Source of the DNA: Pterois miles
Taxonomy: Eukaryota; Chordata; Actinopteri; Perciformes; Scorpaenidae
Direction: 5' to 3'
DNA length: 64,000 nt
NCBI GenBank assembly: GCA_947000775.1
Contig: CAMQGK010000565.1
Span: forward strand, 4,736,001-4,800,000
The notes below the pieces were generated by a model. That model was given only the letters and a program-made list of their open reading frames with translations, made no database searches and was not told the DNA's origin. Of the stretch, positions 34,390 through 46,994 are shown piece after piece (positions within the stretch are counted from its first letter, which is position 1; each line of letters starts with the position of its first letter). A program made the position numbers and the translations under genes.

Positions 34390-34995
34390 TCATTGGTGAC
34401 TATACAATCACAAAAAAACAGTATACTTTGAGCATATTTCCCAAGTACACTAATTTCAATGTACTAGTAGTAGTAAATGTGCTGCTTTAATACGTCTTTG
34501 GACTAAATTGGCCCACTTTTTAATTTATAAAAGTATACTTTTAAGTGTAAGAATAGTAAACTTTGAGTACACAACTGGGTTATATTTAAGTTGTACTACA
34601 GCCATACTATAAGTATACAGATAGTTTGCTAGTTGTATACTTGTAAGTGTACTACTTCAGTGCTTTATGCAGTTTATAAAAGAATTCTGTAAGTAAGTAC
34701 TGATAGTTGACTAGTTTTATACTAGTAGCCCACTTTTTAGTTTATTAAAATAGTATACTCAGTAAACAAGATTTTTTTTTACAGTGAAAGTATGTTTTTA
34801 GATGGTTAAATCCCACTTTACAGTTTATGAAAGTGCACTTTAATGTATGCTCGCAAACTACTAGTTGAATACTTTTTATACTACAAGTATACTAACTTAT
34901 ACTTTTCTGCAGTATATCTTGATCAAAAGATTAAGTACATAAAAAGTACACTAAAAGTATACTCTCTTATTTGAAGTTTAAAAGAAGTATAGTGA
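34390..34995. repeat. AGTATACT-rich palindromic repeat region
   Basis: About 600 bp in which AGTATACT, AAGTATAC, AGTACACT and TACTAGT-type palindromic words recur at irregular spacing on both strands, interspersed with CCCACTTT and AGTTTAT(A/G)AAA. Such an arrangement can form many small hairpins. I recall similar stretches in fish genomes but know no class. Confidence 0.55.
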
Positions 34996-35012
34996 TAGCA
35001 CCCTTAGCATAT

Positions 35013-35075
35013 GTTAAGATAAGATAAGATATTCCTTTATTAGTCCCACAGTGGAGAAATTTACAGTTTTTAATT
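35013..35075 (-). mobile_element. LINE 3' tail, truncated copy
   Basis: TTAAGATAAGATAAGATATT then CCTTTATTAGTCCCACAGTG is the reverse complement of the LINE ending at 4983-5037. Only the last ~60 bp remain. Confidence 0.7.
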
Positions 35076-36047
35076 GAAAGCTCAAAAGGAAAGTTTTAAA
35101 GATAGATTACTTTTTTAATGACTTTGTGAGGTTTTAGAAAAATACATCAACCCAGACTGTTAAAAACCCATCAGGTTATTTACTTGTAGTATGACAAGCA
35201 CCCTGTAATAATCACAAACAACGCTGTTCTGCCTGGAACTAAAAATCACCAAATTATGCCAGTGAAAATTACATGATGTCGAGGAAAAGGCTTTAGACAC
35301 ACTGAGCTGGCAGGCAGGCCTGCTGCCCTCCATATGGCTCTGGAGTGTGACGATACATGTGCAGGTCAGAGTCAAACTCCAGACTTTGCAGGTCACGGCG
35401 TCAGATGCTCCGGGGGAAAAGATCTTATTCCAGCCTGGATTTATTAAGGCTTTCACACATGCACTTTTCAACAATGCTCTCCTTCACATTCACGCAAGTC
35501 AAATTGGGAACTACCTGGCAGAAAACCAGACGTTTTTACTGCCAAGTCACTGAGTCAGTGGGGTTTGACTATAGTTTTTGCACTGCACTGCACCGAGCTG
35601 GACAGCATTAATCTAAACTTTTTGATCCTTAAAGAGACACTGCAGAGGATAGATACTAAACTTTCATCAGTAAATAGTCAGTCCAGATGTTCCCCACAGT
35701 GCAGGAAGACTTCCTAAAGGCTTTATTGAATGACCATACCAATAGCTTTGCATGTTGTTGCCAATTTACTACAAAGATGATATAGATATTATTAGATATT
35801 CTGCCTATTATGCAAAACATGCATTACATGTTTACCTTTTAAACCATTGTTTTACATTAATACAGGCAAGGCAGTGTATTGACAGAGCCCTGAAATTTGC
35901 TTGAGTTGTGTAACTGTGTGTTTGCATATTAGATATATTTTTTTTTGTTGTGTTTTTCAAAACAATCTCCACTTAAAGAGTGTGTCTTATAATTGTTTTT
36001 TTATACTGTAGAGAAAGGAAAGGAAACTGATGTCTATATGTAAAGTG
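35076..36047. other. Unassigned stretch
   Basis: No gene or repeat family recognised in about 970 bp. Confidence 0.4.
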
Positions 36048-36572
36048 TTATGCATGAGGCAAAAGCAGGTTTGGACTCAAACGCAAAAACAGACTTAGAG
36101 CAGGGATAGGCAATAATCGGCGTCTTTTAATACAGAACAGGTTCGGTACACAGGAATCAATACTTGCGACAGTGTCCAAATCAGCAGGCTGAGGCAGGGT
36201 CAAAACAAGAGCAGAATGTCGTTCACGATGAGTCTAGTTAATCAAAAATGCTGGGACGCTTATCACTGGTAACAGGCAAGACGAACTGACACAGGAGGAA
36301 TGGGGAGCACACATTATATACTAGTGAAGGGAGTGACTAACTATGGACAGGTGGACACAATCAGGGGCGGGGGCGACGATCAGACTCAGGTGAGCTGTGA
36401 TGAAAACTAGGTTAGAGGACGGTGCTCAAACGTGCGGGAGGGAAACAAGCAGGGCAGGGAGTGAAGTGATCTGCAACGAGAGGAGAAGTTAAACATGCCA
36501 AAATAAAACAGGAAGTGCACCAAAATAAAAGCATGCAACACAGGGACACCAACTAAGACCTGGTTTTCTTAA
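36048..36572 (-). repeat. Dispersed repeat family E, copy 2
   Basis: Best copy of family E. It runs from GAGGCAAAAGCAGGTTTGG to GGACACCAACTAAGACCTGG and shares blocks with 5378-5760 and 23392-24425. Sense is probably the minus strand. Confidence 0.5.
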
Positions 36573-37100
36573 CAGTAAAGCATTGCTAATACATAATGTA
36601 AGAGATGTTCAACAGGAATTTAATTACACAAATTGTAATCAGTTTGCGAAAACAGTAGGCCTTTCAAGAGAGTTGAATGTGTCATGGAACGGGTGGATCT
36701 ACAGGCAACAGGAAAATGGAGAAATCATTTTAATTCAAGGTTCAGGCAAAGCAAAACTGAGCATCTTACAAAATTAAGGATCCAGCAAAGACTAAACTAA
36801 ACAGGACTTAAATGCAAAGTGATCTGACAAGAGGAAGTGCAGGTGGAGAGATGACCGGAGAAGCTGAGGTGAGGGGAGGGATGTGATTAATGGGAGAATG
36901 GGCAGGGAGCTGATTGGCTGGGTCAAAAACAGAGCAAGAAAGGAGCTGATTGGTTGGGAAGAACCAAGGGGCTGATTCAGAGCAGGTGTGTAGATGGGCA
37001 GAGGAGGGGAAGGCAATACAGGAATGGGAAAGCAGTACAGAAAACACAAAACACATAAAAACAACTCAGTCCAGTCCACATTACCTTTTGTACACAGGTT
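36573..37100 (-). repeat. Family E-like sequence with a small tandem repeat
   Basis: Continues the AC/AG-rich style of family E. GGAGCTGATTGGCTGGG at about 36906 recurs as GGAGCTGATTGGTTGGG at about 36942, with a third weak copy near 36968. It may be a second, overlapping family member. Confidence 0.3.
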
Positions 37101-37512
37101 CCATATCAGTGTTCCACCTAATTCACTCAAAGGGATCAATCAGTGTCACTTGTCCTCAGCTCATCATCAACCTCATCAACAACCTGATTCATAAATACCA
37201 CTCGCTTCATATTTTATCTCTAGACAAAATGCCTATCTAGGTTCTAGTATAAGTACCCAGAGCATATTCATATTTTTGTGTCACTGTAAAGTGTAAATGG
37301 TTTGAATCTACAATGCTTTATTGTGACTTACGTGCTCAAATCTTCCATGTTTGAACTTCTGCGAGAATATTTAACTGCAGATAATGCAGGCTACTAAATG
37401 TGTTATGCAAAATATTAATAAATGTGTGTTTTTTTCCAGATTGTCCATCTCACATGCAACTAGTATGGCAACCACATTGATAGTTCCACCTTAAATAACC
37501 ACCACCACATAC
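37101..37512. other. Unassigned spacer
   Basis: No recognised feature. Confidence 0.35.
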
Positions 37513-37580
37513 TAGGGGTGTAAGAAAATAAAGAAAATATCGAGTATCGCGATTTTTTTTGTGACGCTGTATCGAAACAC
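37513..37580. mobile_element. hAT-like MITE end
   Basis: TAGGGGTGTAAGAAAATA followed by ATCGAGTATCGCGATTTTTT resembles the start of fish hAT MITEs rich in TATCG words. The other end was not found. Confidence 0.35.
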
Positions 37581-38442
37581 AACTTGTGTTTAGTTAATAG
37601 TTCACATGCAAAGATGAACTCAGTCAAAGTTGTATTACATTTGCAAAGATATGTGTCCTGTGATATGTGATAAATGCAATGCAGATCCTTCTGTTCTGAT
37701 TGCATAGAAAAGTTTACCAACGCACCACCAAAATTAGATTTAAAAATTGTAATATATCGTCTTGCTTACAGTAACCCATATTCAGCATTTAAGAAATCCA
37801 CCTGTACTCATCTGTACACTGCAGAAAAAACTTCAGCACAAACCTCTTGGTATTGATAAGAATCTAACTCGCTGACCTTTTAATAAAACACATGAGTTTG
37901 TGGTTGTAGTTGCTTGTTCTGTTCAAAAACTGCAGCTCTCTCTGCTGAGTGTTTATCGCTTTGTCTCGTCGCTCCTTCCGACTTTTCTCCTCAGTAAATC
38001 CACCAGTAAAACCCTTTGTCTAAACTTTTCTCTTTCTCTCTCGTCTCATTTGTTCCTTAGCGGCTCAGACTTGGTCTCATTGCTTCTTGCTATCAGCTCA
38101 TTGGCCAAGCCTCTGATAGTCTGTCTCAGAATATTTCACATTGTTATTTCATCAGCAGTACCACTGGCTCTCTCGCTGCCTGCAGTGTGAAAAAAAAAAA
38201 AGATTTTTTTCTTCATAGACTGAACAAAACGAAGGCATTACGCTGGTCTGTGGTTAATAATCGCTGCCATCTAAACAGTTTGGTGTTTGCTTTGCAGCAT
38301 TATTTGCTTGTTTCTAGAGATGTGATAGAAAACCAGTCTAACTAGTTTGACAAATTGGTCCTTGAATCCGGCCCTGCTCTAGTCCAGATCACCATGGCTG
38401 TTTTAAATCATGACAAATGAGCTTATATGGGGGACCTGGTTG

Positions 38443-38443
<1 letters not shown>
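37581..38443. other. Unassigned stretch
   Basis: No gene recognised. A poly-A run lies at 38190-38201. Confidence 0.35.

Positions 38444-38527
<84 letters not shown>
38444..38527. repeat. (AC)n microsatellite, 84 bp
   Basis: Forty-two uninterrupted AC units, followed by CCACACTC. Confidence 0.97.
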
Positions 38528-38529
<2 letters not shown>

Positions 38530-40224
38530 ACACTCATCTGGCTGCAGTTAGATGTTCACAGTGGAGAAGCTAGAGGGAGCTGTGGGTGTTTAATATCCAC
38601 ACTCACACTTCCTCCCTCTCTCTGTTTGACAACACATAGACAGATACACACAGACGTACAAACACACGGACACATACACACGGACCCAAACATGCACAGG
38701 TGAGTTATTAATATCTCATGAGCGGCTCACAGATTGGAATCAACCCAGGTTGCTCTGACATGTAAAACGCAGCGTCTGTAGTCAGCTGCTGGGACAGACA
38801 ACAGAACTAAAAGGAAGCTTTTAAGTGCACCCTTCATCTGCGTCAAACCAGTGGAATGAGACGTTATACCAACAGCCCAAAGCAGCGAGTGGGTTGCTCG
38901 CTCAGGAGTGATGTATTAAGGGTGTACGCATGCGGCGGCCTTACTCAAGGTAGCAGAGGTAAACCCTCCCGCTTCAGAAGGTGACTGACAGGTCGGCTTA
39001 GTTCAGGAGTAACATACCGGTATTCTGATTTCACGCTCTCGTCTTTAGACATCATCAAGGCAGAGTAAATTTACATCGCATTATCCCATGTTGGCGGAGG
39101 CACTTCTCTTACTTGGGATTTTTCTTCAAGCACCGCGACAGATGCAAAAAAAAGTGTACTTGGTAGGGTTTTATTGGCTTCTTTGTTATCTCTTCAGGCA
39201 GCATGATTTGGAAAAATCTGAAATTCAAATTCACTCAGTAGGATTTCCAGCAGGTCTTCGGTGTGCTGAAATGAGTCTACCTCTCTCCACAGCTGCAAAG
39301 ACAAAATGGCGTGAACCTCATTGGGAGGTAATCGCTCTCCAAGGAAGTGCCACGGAGGTTCCTCATATCCAGATAAAAATAAACGCCGAGCCAAACGGCC
39401 ACAGGCTTTGGCCATTGTCCTACTGGTATACACGCCTACTCACCAACTGTCATTGCTGATTGAAACCACAGACTGTTCCTGGTAATCTCGTTCCCCACAA
39501 TGTGAAAAAGGAAAAGGACGAGACTGATATGAGATCAAATCTGCCTTTGTAAGATTACACAGTCTTTTTTTTTCTTTTATAACCGATAAAGTTGTTTGCT
39601 GTAAGTACTGCATGTACCCGCAAACAATCACCTTACCTCAACCACCTTATCCTAAATCATATCATTTCTGTGTCAACTGTCATTCTGCTGTGTTTTTCTT
39701 TTTTGCATCCTTTCACTGCTGTGTCTCTTGTACACAAAGCTTATGTAACCACCAAAGTGTGATTTCCCAGAACCTAATTTCACTATCCTTTCATTAGACG
39801 ATAATAGAACTTTCTGCCTGCTGGATCACCACATTGAAAACACAAAAAAAACTCTTTGAGAGAAAGACATTATGCCATCTGAATTGCAGGGTAACAAATA
39901 GACACAGTCAGCATCATTTTGCCACAAGTAAACACAGAAAATAATATTTAATAACGGAGTTGTGTTATTGATTTCGTTTCGTATGGCTAAATGTAGTGTT
40001 TACTCTTTCTGGGTTTTAATAACAGCCTTTATTTCATCATTGTTGGATGGTTGTAACTTCAATTATAGTGATTTTCAGGCCATGCTTGACACTTCACATA
40101 ATTACAAGACAATCTGCAACTTTTAATATAATGGAAATTTCTAAAAAAACAACAAAAAAGTCATGACTATAAAAGCAATGCTGCTTTGTCACGACAAAGA
40201 TTTTATGTCTTTTTTTTAATGAAC
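38528..40224. other. Unassigned stretch
   Basis: About 1.7 kb without a recognised repeat. A 123-codon frame at 39088-39459 has no known motif and is probably chance. CA-rich words occur near 38640-38690. Confidence 0.4.
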
Positions 40225-41447
40225 GGGTCTCAAACTACTGGCCTGCAGACAATTTCTTCTGGCCCCTCACACCTTTTGAATCTATTAATAAATTCTGTCA
40301 GCAAACTATTTTGTATTTTTTCCCATTTTAGAGTAAACATGAGAGCATACAAAATCTTCATATTACTTCAAGAAACATTGACCTGGAGCACAAAAAGGCT
40401 CAACACAGATGGAAAACTGACCATCTTATCTACATGGGGAAAGCTGCCGTTCTCCAGGAATGAAATCTCAAGTGGTTTTACTCGACTAAACATGGAGCTA
40501 TATAGATCAGCTTTGGATTGTATATGGTTGAAATTTTGCATTTATTTATTTATAAAACCCTTTCCCTGCTCAGCTAAGATTGGCACATCCAAGATGTCTA
40601 CTATGCTTATTTTTAGTAATCATTCCACACTTTTGTTTAGTCACTTTTTACTTTAATTTTTTTATGTATTTATCTTTGCTTTGTTATTGTTTGCAGTAGT
40701 AAATAATAAAAAAATATTATCCTATGTAATTTTTTTTAATTGTTGCCACTTTTTTTGTCTTTGAACATATTGCATTCATTTTCATACAACAGTTCATATC
40801 ATATCTTATAAAAAAGTTATTCCTCCTCCTTCATTCATTTTCCTACGAATGTCCAGCAACACATGTCAGTTTCCACTGGTTACATGTGTACAGTCTTTTC
40901 AAAATAAACTTCTCTCTTCATGGGAAACAACTTTGTTGGGTTTAGGCCACAAAACTACTTAGTAAGATTTAAGAAAATATTTGGTTTGGCTTAAAACACC
41001 TCCAGAAGTGGCGTAACTTAATTACATAACTTATGTGACAAATCAGTGTTGACTTCTGGTTTCATGCGGGACACGAACGCTGATCCCCAGGGTGAAAGTC
41101 TGGTCCAATATTTATATTTCCTGGTTCATAATTATGTTAATTACGCACAAATTGATTTCACAGGATATATACAAATTACTGTGCATTACTTTTTGCAGTT
41201 ATAGCTACCAACAGTGTATGAGACTAGCTTGCTTTGGACTTTATGACTCGGCTATATTTTGTAAGGATGCATATGTGCATACTGTATATCTCACTGCCCA
41301 ATGTTACGTTGCTTATGAGACAATTCAAATATATAGCTCAAAAAACATATTTATCAGAAAATGCTGGAGTTGTTTTCTGCTAAGCGGCCCAACCAGGGCC
41401 ATAACAACCTGGCCAATGGCCCTCAGGTCATTTCAGTTTGAGAGCCT
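40225..41447. mobile_element. Possible non-autonomous element with GTCTCAAACT-type ends
   Basis: The left end has GGGTCTCAAACTACTGGCC. The reverse complement of the right end has GGCTCTCAAACTGAAATGACC. This type of short, CTCAAACT-containing terminus is common among fish DNA elements. About 40890-41090 (minus) resembles family F, probably nested. No transposase or target duplication recognised. Confidence 0.35.
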
Positions 41448-41567
41448 TGATTTATGCTGTGCTGCTACCTACAAGACTAATGCATATCCAGATGTACTCT
41501 GCATGTCCAGTGGGCCTACATTTATCTGCAGGTTGTGTGAATCAGGTCATTTTAACTCATGTGGGGT
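41448..41567. other. Spacer
   Basis: Nothing recognised. Confidence 0.3.
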
Positions 41568-41575
41568 AACGCCAA
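41568..41575. repeat. Left target-site duplication
   Basis: AACGCCAA, repeated exactly at 42170-42177. Confidence 0.8.
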
Positions 41576-42169
41576 ATAGAGGTAAGATCTTAAGCCCGAG
41601 CCCGAGTCCGAGCGCGAATTTCGGGCCGGGTCGGGCTCGGCCAAAATGTCAATTATTACGTTTGGGTCGGCCCAGGCTTCTCTCTCGCTAACTTTTTTTA
41701 AAATAAATATATATTTATATATTATGTATACTAAAACGATGTATGGATATTAAACTAAGGAATACTTGCTATAAAATAAATAATTTGGATAAAACAGAGA
41801 AGGCGCTGTATGGTAAGATATAAATGTTAATTGAATATGCATCTTACAGTCTTGTTTAACTGGGAGAATTCGTTACAAAAGACAGGCTTTAATTTGTTAT
41901 CATTATGCACAGGCATCGTCACAAATGTGATCACACAAATCGCAACTAGTCCCTTTTCCTGGAGCAGAGCTCTGTCCGGGTCTGACTGACGCAGCCCCTC
42001 CCTTTCCTCCTCCTCCTGAGTCCTCACAAATAAAATATAAAATTTCGGGTTTGTTTCGGGCTCGGGCCTGCAAATCAAGTTAATTGATCGGGCTCGGGCC
42101 GGGTCGGGCTTTAATACCCGCGGGCCTGGGTCGGGTCGGGCTGGATTTTTTAGGCCCGATCTTACCTCT
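41576..42169. mobile_element. hAT-type MITE with GGGTCGGG-rich ends
   Basis: The ends are ATAGAGGTAAGATC and, on the other strand, AGAGGTAAGATC. Inside each end lies a GC-rich block built from GGGTCGGGCT/GCCCGAGCC words, while the centre is AT-rich. Exact 8-bp duplications of AACGCCAA flank it, the hAT signature. No transposase. A minus-strand open frame across it (41827-42240) is a by-product of composition. Confidence 0.85.
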
Positions 42170-42177
42170 AACGCCAA

Positions 42178-43030
42178 TACATAATTTAATAAAATGTTAC
42201 AGGCCATGTTGGCTGAATGATAAAAGTTTCTTTTTACCATTATTTTGATGTAGTGACTTTCATAGTAATAGTAATAGTAAGAGTGTGCTACTGCTCCACT
42301 ATGGGAGACAAGTTGTTTTTGGATGTGTGGGCAGATGTGGATTTAGAAATGGGAACAAATCATGCAGGTCAGGCCTTTGGCAGGTTGATAACAGTGAAGT
42401 CAGAGGTGACCTGCACCCACATCCCAAAGCTTATTGATCAATCACACATTGAAACATATAAATATTTCAGCACCTGAAATTTCATACCCATGTAAGATTC
42501 AGATACTTGATACTGTTGATTTCAGATGTTATAGAAGTTTCCTGTATTCAAACACTTGCAGCATTTAAAAGAGCCTGTTTGGTTTATGTGTTATCTCTTG
42601 ATGCAGATTGCTGCATGAGGCAGTAAAATATGACATACCTTGCAATTGAAATGACTCTGACTGTAAACCCACTGAAATGGGTTTCCACAGGTACAGCATA
42701 TATCTAGAGCATTGAGATGTCTACCACATTTGTGCGCTTACCATTCCCAACCATGAACACTGCAAAGACTGGAAGCAGTTTTAATGTGTTTGTGAGAAAA
42801 CCTGAGGCTTTGACACTCTCATGGAGGTTCAGCGATTATCTGTTCACTCTAGCCTGCAGATTACTGCACCATTACACACTGAGACATATTTTATCATGTG
42901 AAATTCTATGCAAATATAACATGGATAGTACTTCGCAATATCAGGCTGTTCTCATACAGAATTCATAGCTATACCTACAAAAAGTAGTGCACTGTAATTT
43001 GTATATATTCCTCAAAATCAGCTTGTACTG
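42178..43030. other. Unassigned stretch
   Basis: No gene or repeat recognised in about 850 bp. Confidence 0.4.
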
Positions 43031-43300
43031 TATGTAATCCACGTAATCATGAACCAAGGAGTTTAAAAGAGCAACAAACGCTGCGTAGGGAGGAAGTCAG
43101 GGTGGGTGGGTGCATCAAAACACACCAAACTTTAGACCAAGAGACTGATGTTTTTACCCCGTGTGAAACCAATGTTCATTTATTTGTCACTTAACTTCTG
43201 TATTTAAGTTACGCCAATTCTGGTGTTATTTTAATTCAAACCACAATCTTTTCCTAAACCTAACTAAGTAGCTTTGTTGCCTAAACCAAACCAAGCAACA
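43031..43300 (+). repeat. Dispersed repeat family F, copy 2
   Basis: Same block order as 32821-33050: TATGTAATCCACGTAATC, GTAGGGAGGAAGTC, ATTTATTTGTCAC, AAGTTACGCCA, CCTAAACCTAACTAAGTAG. Directly followed by the foldback element. Confidence 0.5.
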
Positions 43301-43910
43301 CATTCTCATCCCTAACTCATGAAATACCACCACATGGTCAGTGCTCCTTGGTATCAGGGGCCGATGTATGGGGTACCTGTCTTGTGTTACTTTTGGACAG
43401 AGCGGGGCGGTGTATCAAGGCTTGTAACATCCATCGCATCCTTTCAAAATAAACTTTTCACATGAAGTTAGGTTTAGACAACACAACCATTGACCAGTGA
43501 CTAGTGACTGACATGACTCACGGACTGACGATACTAGGGAGTCATGTGACTAATCTCAAACAAAGACAAGACTTTCAATGAGGAGATTGGTGTTGTGTGA
43601 AACTAAAAGTAACGTTGACTTATGTTATCACGTCAGTTGCGAGTCACTAGTCATGAGAGTCGTTGAAGATCAGTCAGTCAGTGAAGATAATGTCAACCAT
43701 GACCATTTCCTAACACTACCTAAGTGGTTGTGTTGCCTAAACCTAACTTCCAGTTAAAACGGAAGTTTATTTTGAAAGGACACTACGCATGTGACAAGCG
43801 TATATTGACACGCCATCCTGGGTCTATCTAAAAGAAAGGCAAGAGCGGTACCCTGTGCGTCAGTTTCCGATACCAAGGGGCACTGACCAAGTTGTTGATG
43901 AGTGAGAAGG
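43301..43910. mobile_element. Foldback element with ~230-bp inverted arms
   Basis: Left arm: CATTCTCATCCCTAACTC, GGTCAGTGCTCCTTGGTATC, GGGGTACC, TTTCAAAATAAACTT, AAGTTAGGTTTAGACAACAC. The right arm, read on the minus strand, gives CTTCTCACTCATCAACAAC, GGTCAGTGCCCCTTGGTATC, AGGGTACC, TTTCAAAATAAACTT, AAGTTAGGTTTAGGCAACAC, in the same order. The unpaired centre is about 110 bp. The termini resemble those of family G. Non-coding. Confidence 0.75.
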
Positions 43911-45294
43911 GGTTAAACCAAGCTGTGTCCTGTAAAGATGGAAGTTTATTTGGAAAAGACTTTATGCTTGTAACACAAAATTGACATGTTGCTGGACACA
44001 AACACATGAAAAATGAGGAATAACTTTTCATAGGATACCTTACGAACTGCTGTATGATGATATGTACCATTATTTTAAGGATGTTGCAAAAGTCTCATAC
44101 TGTATATACACACAATATAATAGGATATTGTTGCCTCAACTTTTGTGGTCATAAAGTGCAGACAGATCTCAGTTCAAGAAAGTGAAAGTGGCAAGAAGCA
44201 AGTGGTGCTAAGGGGCCAGATGTCGTTCATCACCCTGAGATCTTAAAATCCCCATGCTCTTCGAAAATGAACAAATGGACAACAAGATAAGTTGCATTGC
44301 TGCACCGCGTACCAAAAGAGCAGCATACTTATTGTTGTCTGAGCTTAGAGGGGCTGAAAGCAACTCGCTACTGAAGCACCATCAGACGGCCGACCATAGT
44401 TAGAGCAGGGAGAGCCATTTGTTTCATCTGTCCACACAGCTCACAGCCATTCATCATATGGAGAAGGCCGAGCAACTATCAATGCACCTTCAATAACACA
44501 GAGGACTGGATGGCCACAACAACCTCACAGGCGGGAGGCAAACTTTCATGTGTGTTAAATAGGAACGACGCTGTACAGCAGCAACACTCGCAGACACGGA
44601 CACACTTTTCCTCTCCACCACCAAGGCCACCAATGACTTTGGCACTGACCTCTCCACCTCCCCCTCCCTTCTCCAGCTCTATTTCCCTCAGACCTGAGGG
44701 TTCACAGGGTCAGAACAATTGAACAAGCTGAGAGGAACATGTTGTGCCGCTCTTTAACAGTGATGTCAAGTCACGTACCAAGGTAATAGAAAAACTTGAG
44801 AGGTGCTAACAGCCAATAGCATGGCGTTATAGCGGCCTGCTGAGGGGTGCAAAGGCAAACTCAGAAATTCATTCCTTGCAGCTCAAGCTGCTCGCTGCAG
44901 CCCTGAAGTGCCTTGTTTGCTGTGACACACAATCCTGTGTGTTTTCTCTCCGGCGTAACCTGGTCCTGTCCCTTCTTTCCCAGGCTCATTTCAGAGCCTT
45001 TGAGGCAACACGAGAGAGGAAATTGTTGTGGAGTAAATAAGTCACGTCGCGTCAGCGGTGCAGTAATGTGTTTCTAATGACCGTCTAAAATGAGAAATCC
45101 TCTTGTATTAAGCTGAAGTAATTAATAATAGAAAAAACGAACTGACAACGAGCAGCAAAACAATATGGGGTGTGCTCCACTAACAAGCCTGCAATATGGA
45201 TTTATGCTGATTTATTCTATGACAGAGACACTGAAGTACATTCACAGGGCCCCGTATGCTTATTATGTGTTCTTTGACACCAAAACATGTCATT
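43911..45294. other. Unassigned, candidate conserved stretch near 44850-45130
   Basis: No repeat recognised beyond the first 100 bp. 45030-45080 has TAAATAAGTCACGTCGCGTC, a CRE-like TCACGTC within. No coding exon recognised. Confidence 0.35.
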
Positions 45295-45725
45295 AAAGCT
45301 GCATTAGGCAAGATTGGATCAAATATGATTAAAAAAAGTTATTTTTATAAAGTGGTCACTATGTCCTGACAGCAGTACATGAAACAGGTAATGTGAAAAA
45401 TAAATCTCTGATCTGACTTGAGTTCAGCTGCTGTCTATGTCAATCACTCGCAAACTCCGACCAAACGGTCAAACTAGGCAGTGCTGATCAAATATGAATC
45501 AATATTCTGTTACTGTAATGACTATTTTTCGCCTCAAATGTTTTCAGAAACATCTTGTAGTTACTGTTTAACTGTAAAATGAGAAAGTTTGTGACCCGGC
45601 AGCCATGTTGAGAACTGTTGAGAAAATCCCAAATACCGCTCACATGACCACTCACAGCCAATAGGAACGCTCTCCCTCTCAACTTACCTGTGATTGGTCA
45701 AAGTCTTTTGTCACGGATTCGATTT
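45295..45725 (-). mobile_element. TTAA-ended MITE family C, copy 3
   Basis: Reverse orientation. TTAAAGCTGCATTAGG at the left, then CAATCACTCGCAAACTCCGA, CAAATGTTTTCAGAAACATC, GAGAAAGTTTGTGACC and CCTGTGATTGGTCAAAG. It retains TTTGACCGTTTGGTCGGAG (minus), which copy 2 lacks. Confidence 0.65.
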
Positions 45726-46474
45726 TTGTTTACAACTGAAACTTGACCAAGTTATTGAGATGAAACATGACTGTTAGCAATCAGTGGAGGTGAATGAAAG
45801 TAAAAGTGGGTGGATCATATGGTTTATTGCAATTTTTTCTCTGATGTAAGTGTTACATAATTCAAACCACAGGGACAGGAGGAAAAACAGCAACGTTCAA
45901 GAGGACTGCTGAACCATGCAAGGCACTAACCGAGCTTTCATCTTGATCCGAGGGTCAAATGTACCCAAATGAGGTTTAGCTGACTTTGATCTGATCTGAA
46001 ATCTTTGTATAAATAAGTTCCTATAAGGGTGCCAATATTTCCCTTTGTTTGTTTGCACTGAATGCTTCCTGTGACCTCTGATTTTTCAGAGCAACAGTTA
46101 ATTTTACGTTGGCTTTGATGTCGCCATCGCGTGGCTTGGCTTTCGACCTATACTGTATTTTATGCTCTCTGGTTTGCTTTCATGCTCTGCTGCTGCCTGC
46201 TCCTTACTTCACGGCCTCTGGAGCTACACCAACAATAATCCTTTCAAAACCATTTGGCCACAACATGTACACACATCTTGTTCTGCGCCATTATGTCCCT
46301 GAAACACTCAGGTACAATATCCTTTGATTACAACGCCGTATGAGATGTCACACTTAAACACACCCAAACCCTAATTATTATTAGGTGAGTGAAGTAGCAC
46401 CACTTTTACAATACGGTTGACCATTATGAGTGGTACAGCACAGGCTTTAGGCATACGCTGTATAGTCGTCTAGG
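45726..46474. other. Unassigned stretch
   Basis: Nothing recognised. Confidence 0.35.
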
Positions 46475-46990
46475 ACGCCACCTTCTGGAGGGCGCTGGTC
46501 GCCCTCTTAAAAATGAAAAAATAAACTTCAGAGAACGCAGACCTCTACCAAAGTACCTGAGAACAATTGTCCCCCGTCTATGTTGAGCTAGCGCCATCAT
46601 CCATGTGAATTTTTTTGTTTATGTTGAGATCAGCTGTACGTAGCATCGTAACATCGTAAAACACTTTATTCAAACTGGACAGAAACAAAATAAAACGCAC
46701 CTAAACTGTCGTTGTCCGTCTCTCTCTCCGGGAGGGAGGCTGGGTCACGCATCATCAACATTATACCCATTGGTCTTAATGTTACGGCTGATCGAAATAC
46801 TTAAAAAATTCCTGAATCCAGATCATGATCCGGATCACCACCAAAATGTAATGGATTGTTCATTGTGCCACACCCCACCCCTCTATGAAATTTCATTGAA
46901 ATCCATCCCAAACTTTTGTAGTAATCCTGCAAACAGACAGACAAACGAACCAACACGCCTGAAAACATAACCTCCTTCAAGGCCAAGAAG
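46475..46990. repeat. Composite dispersed repeat, unclassified
   Basis: Contains GATCAGCTGTACGTAGCATC and, later, CAGATCATGATCCGGATCAC followed by AAATTTCATTGAAATCCATC and a CAGACAGACAAACGAACC block. I recall both parts as widespread in percomorphs. Single copy in this window, so boundaries are uncertain. Confidence 0.35.
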
Positions 46991-46994
46991 TAAT

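Noticed and set aside
39088..39459. 123-codon plus-strand frame
   Set aside because: The hydrophobic start looks like a signal peptide, but the rest has no family resemblance and lies in unassigned DNA.
40186..40656. Plus-strand frame of 156 codons
   Set aside because: Begins outside and runs into a putative element end; the composition is typical of AT-rich non-coding DNA.
41092..41691. Plus-strand frame of 199 codons
   Set aside because: It crosses repeat and MITE boundaries (41447 and 41576) and has no domain; a gene would not follow transposon junctions in this way.
46475..46510. CTCF-like CCTTCTGGAGGGCGCTGG
   Set aside because: It breaks the consensus at several core positions and lies in a likely dispersed repeat.
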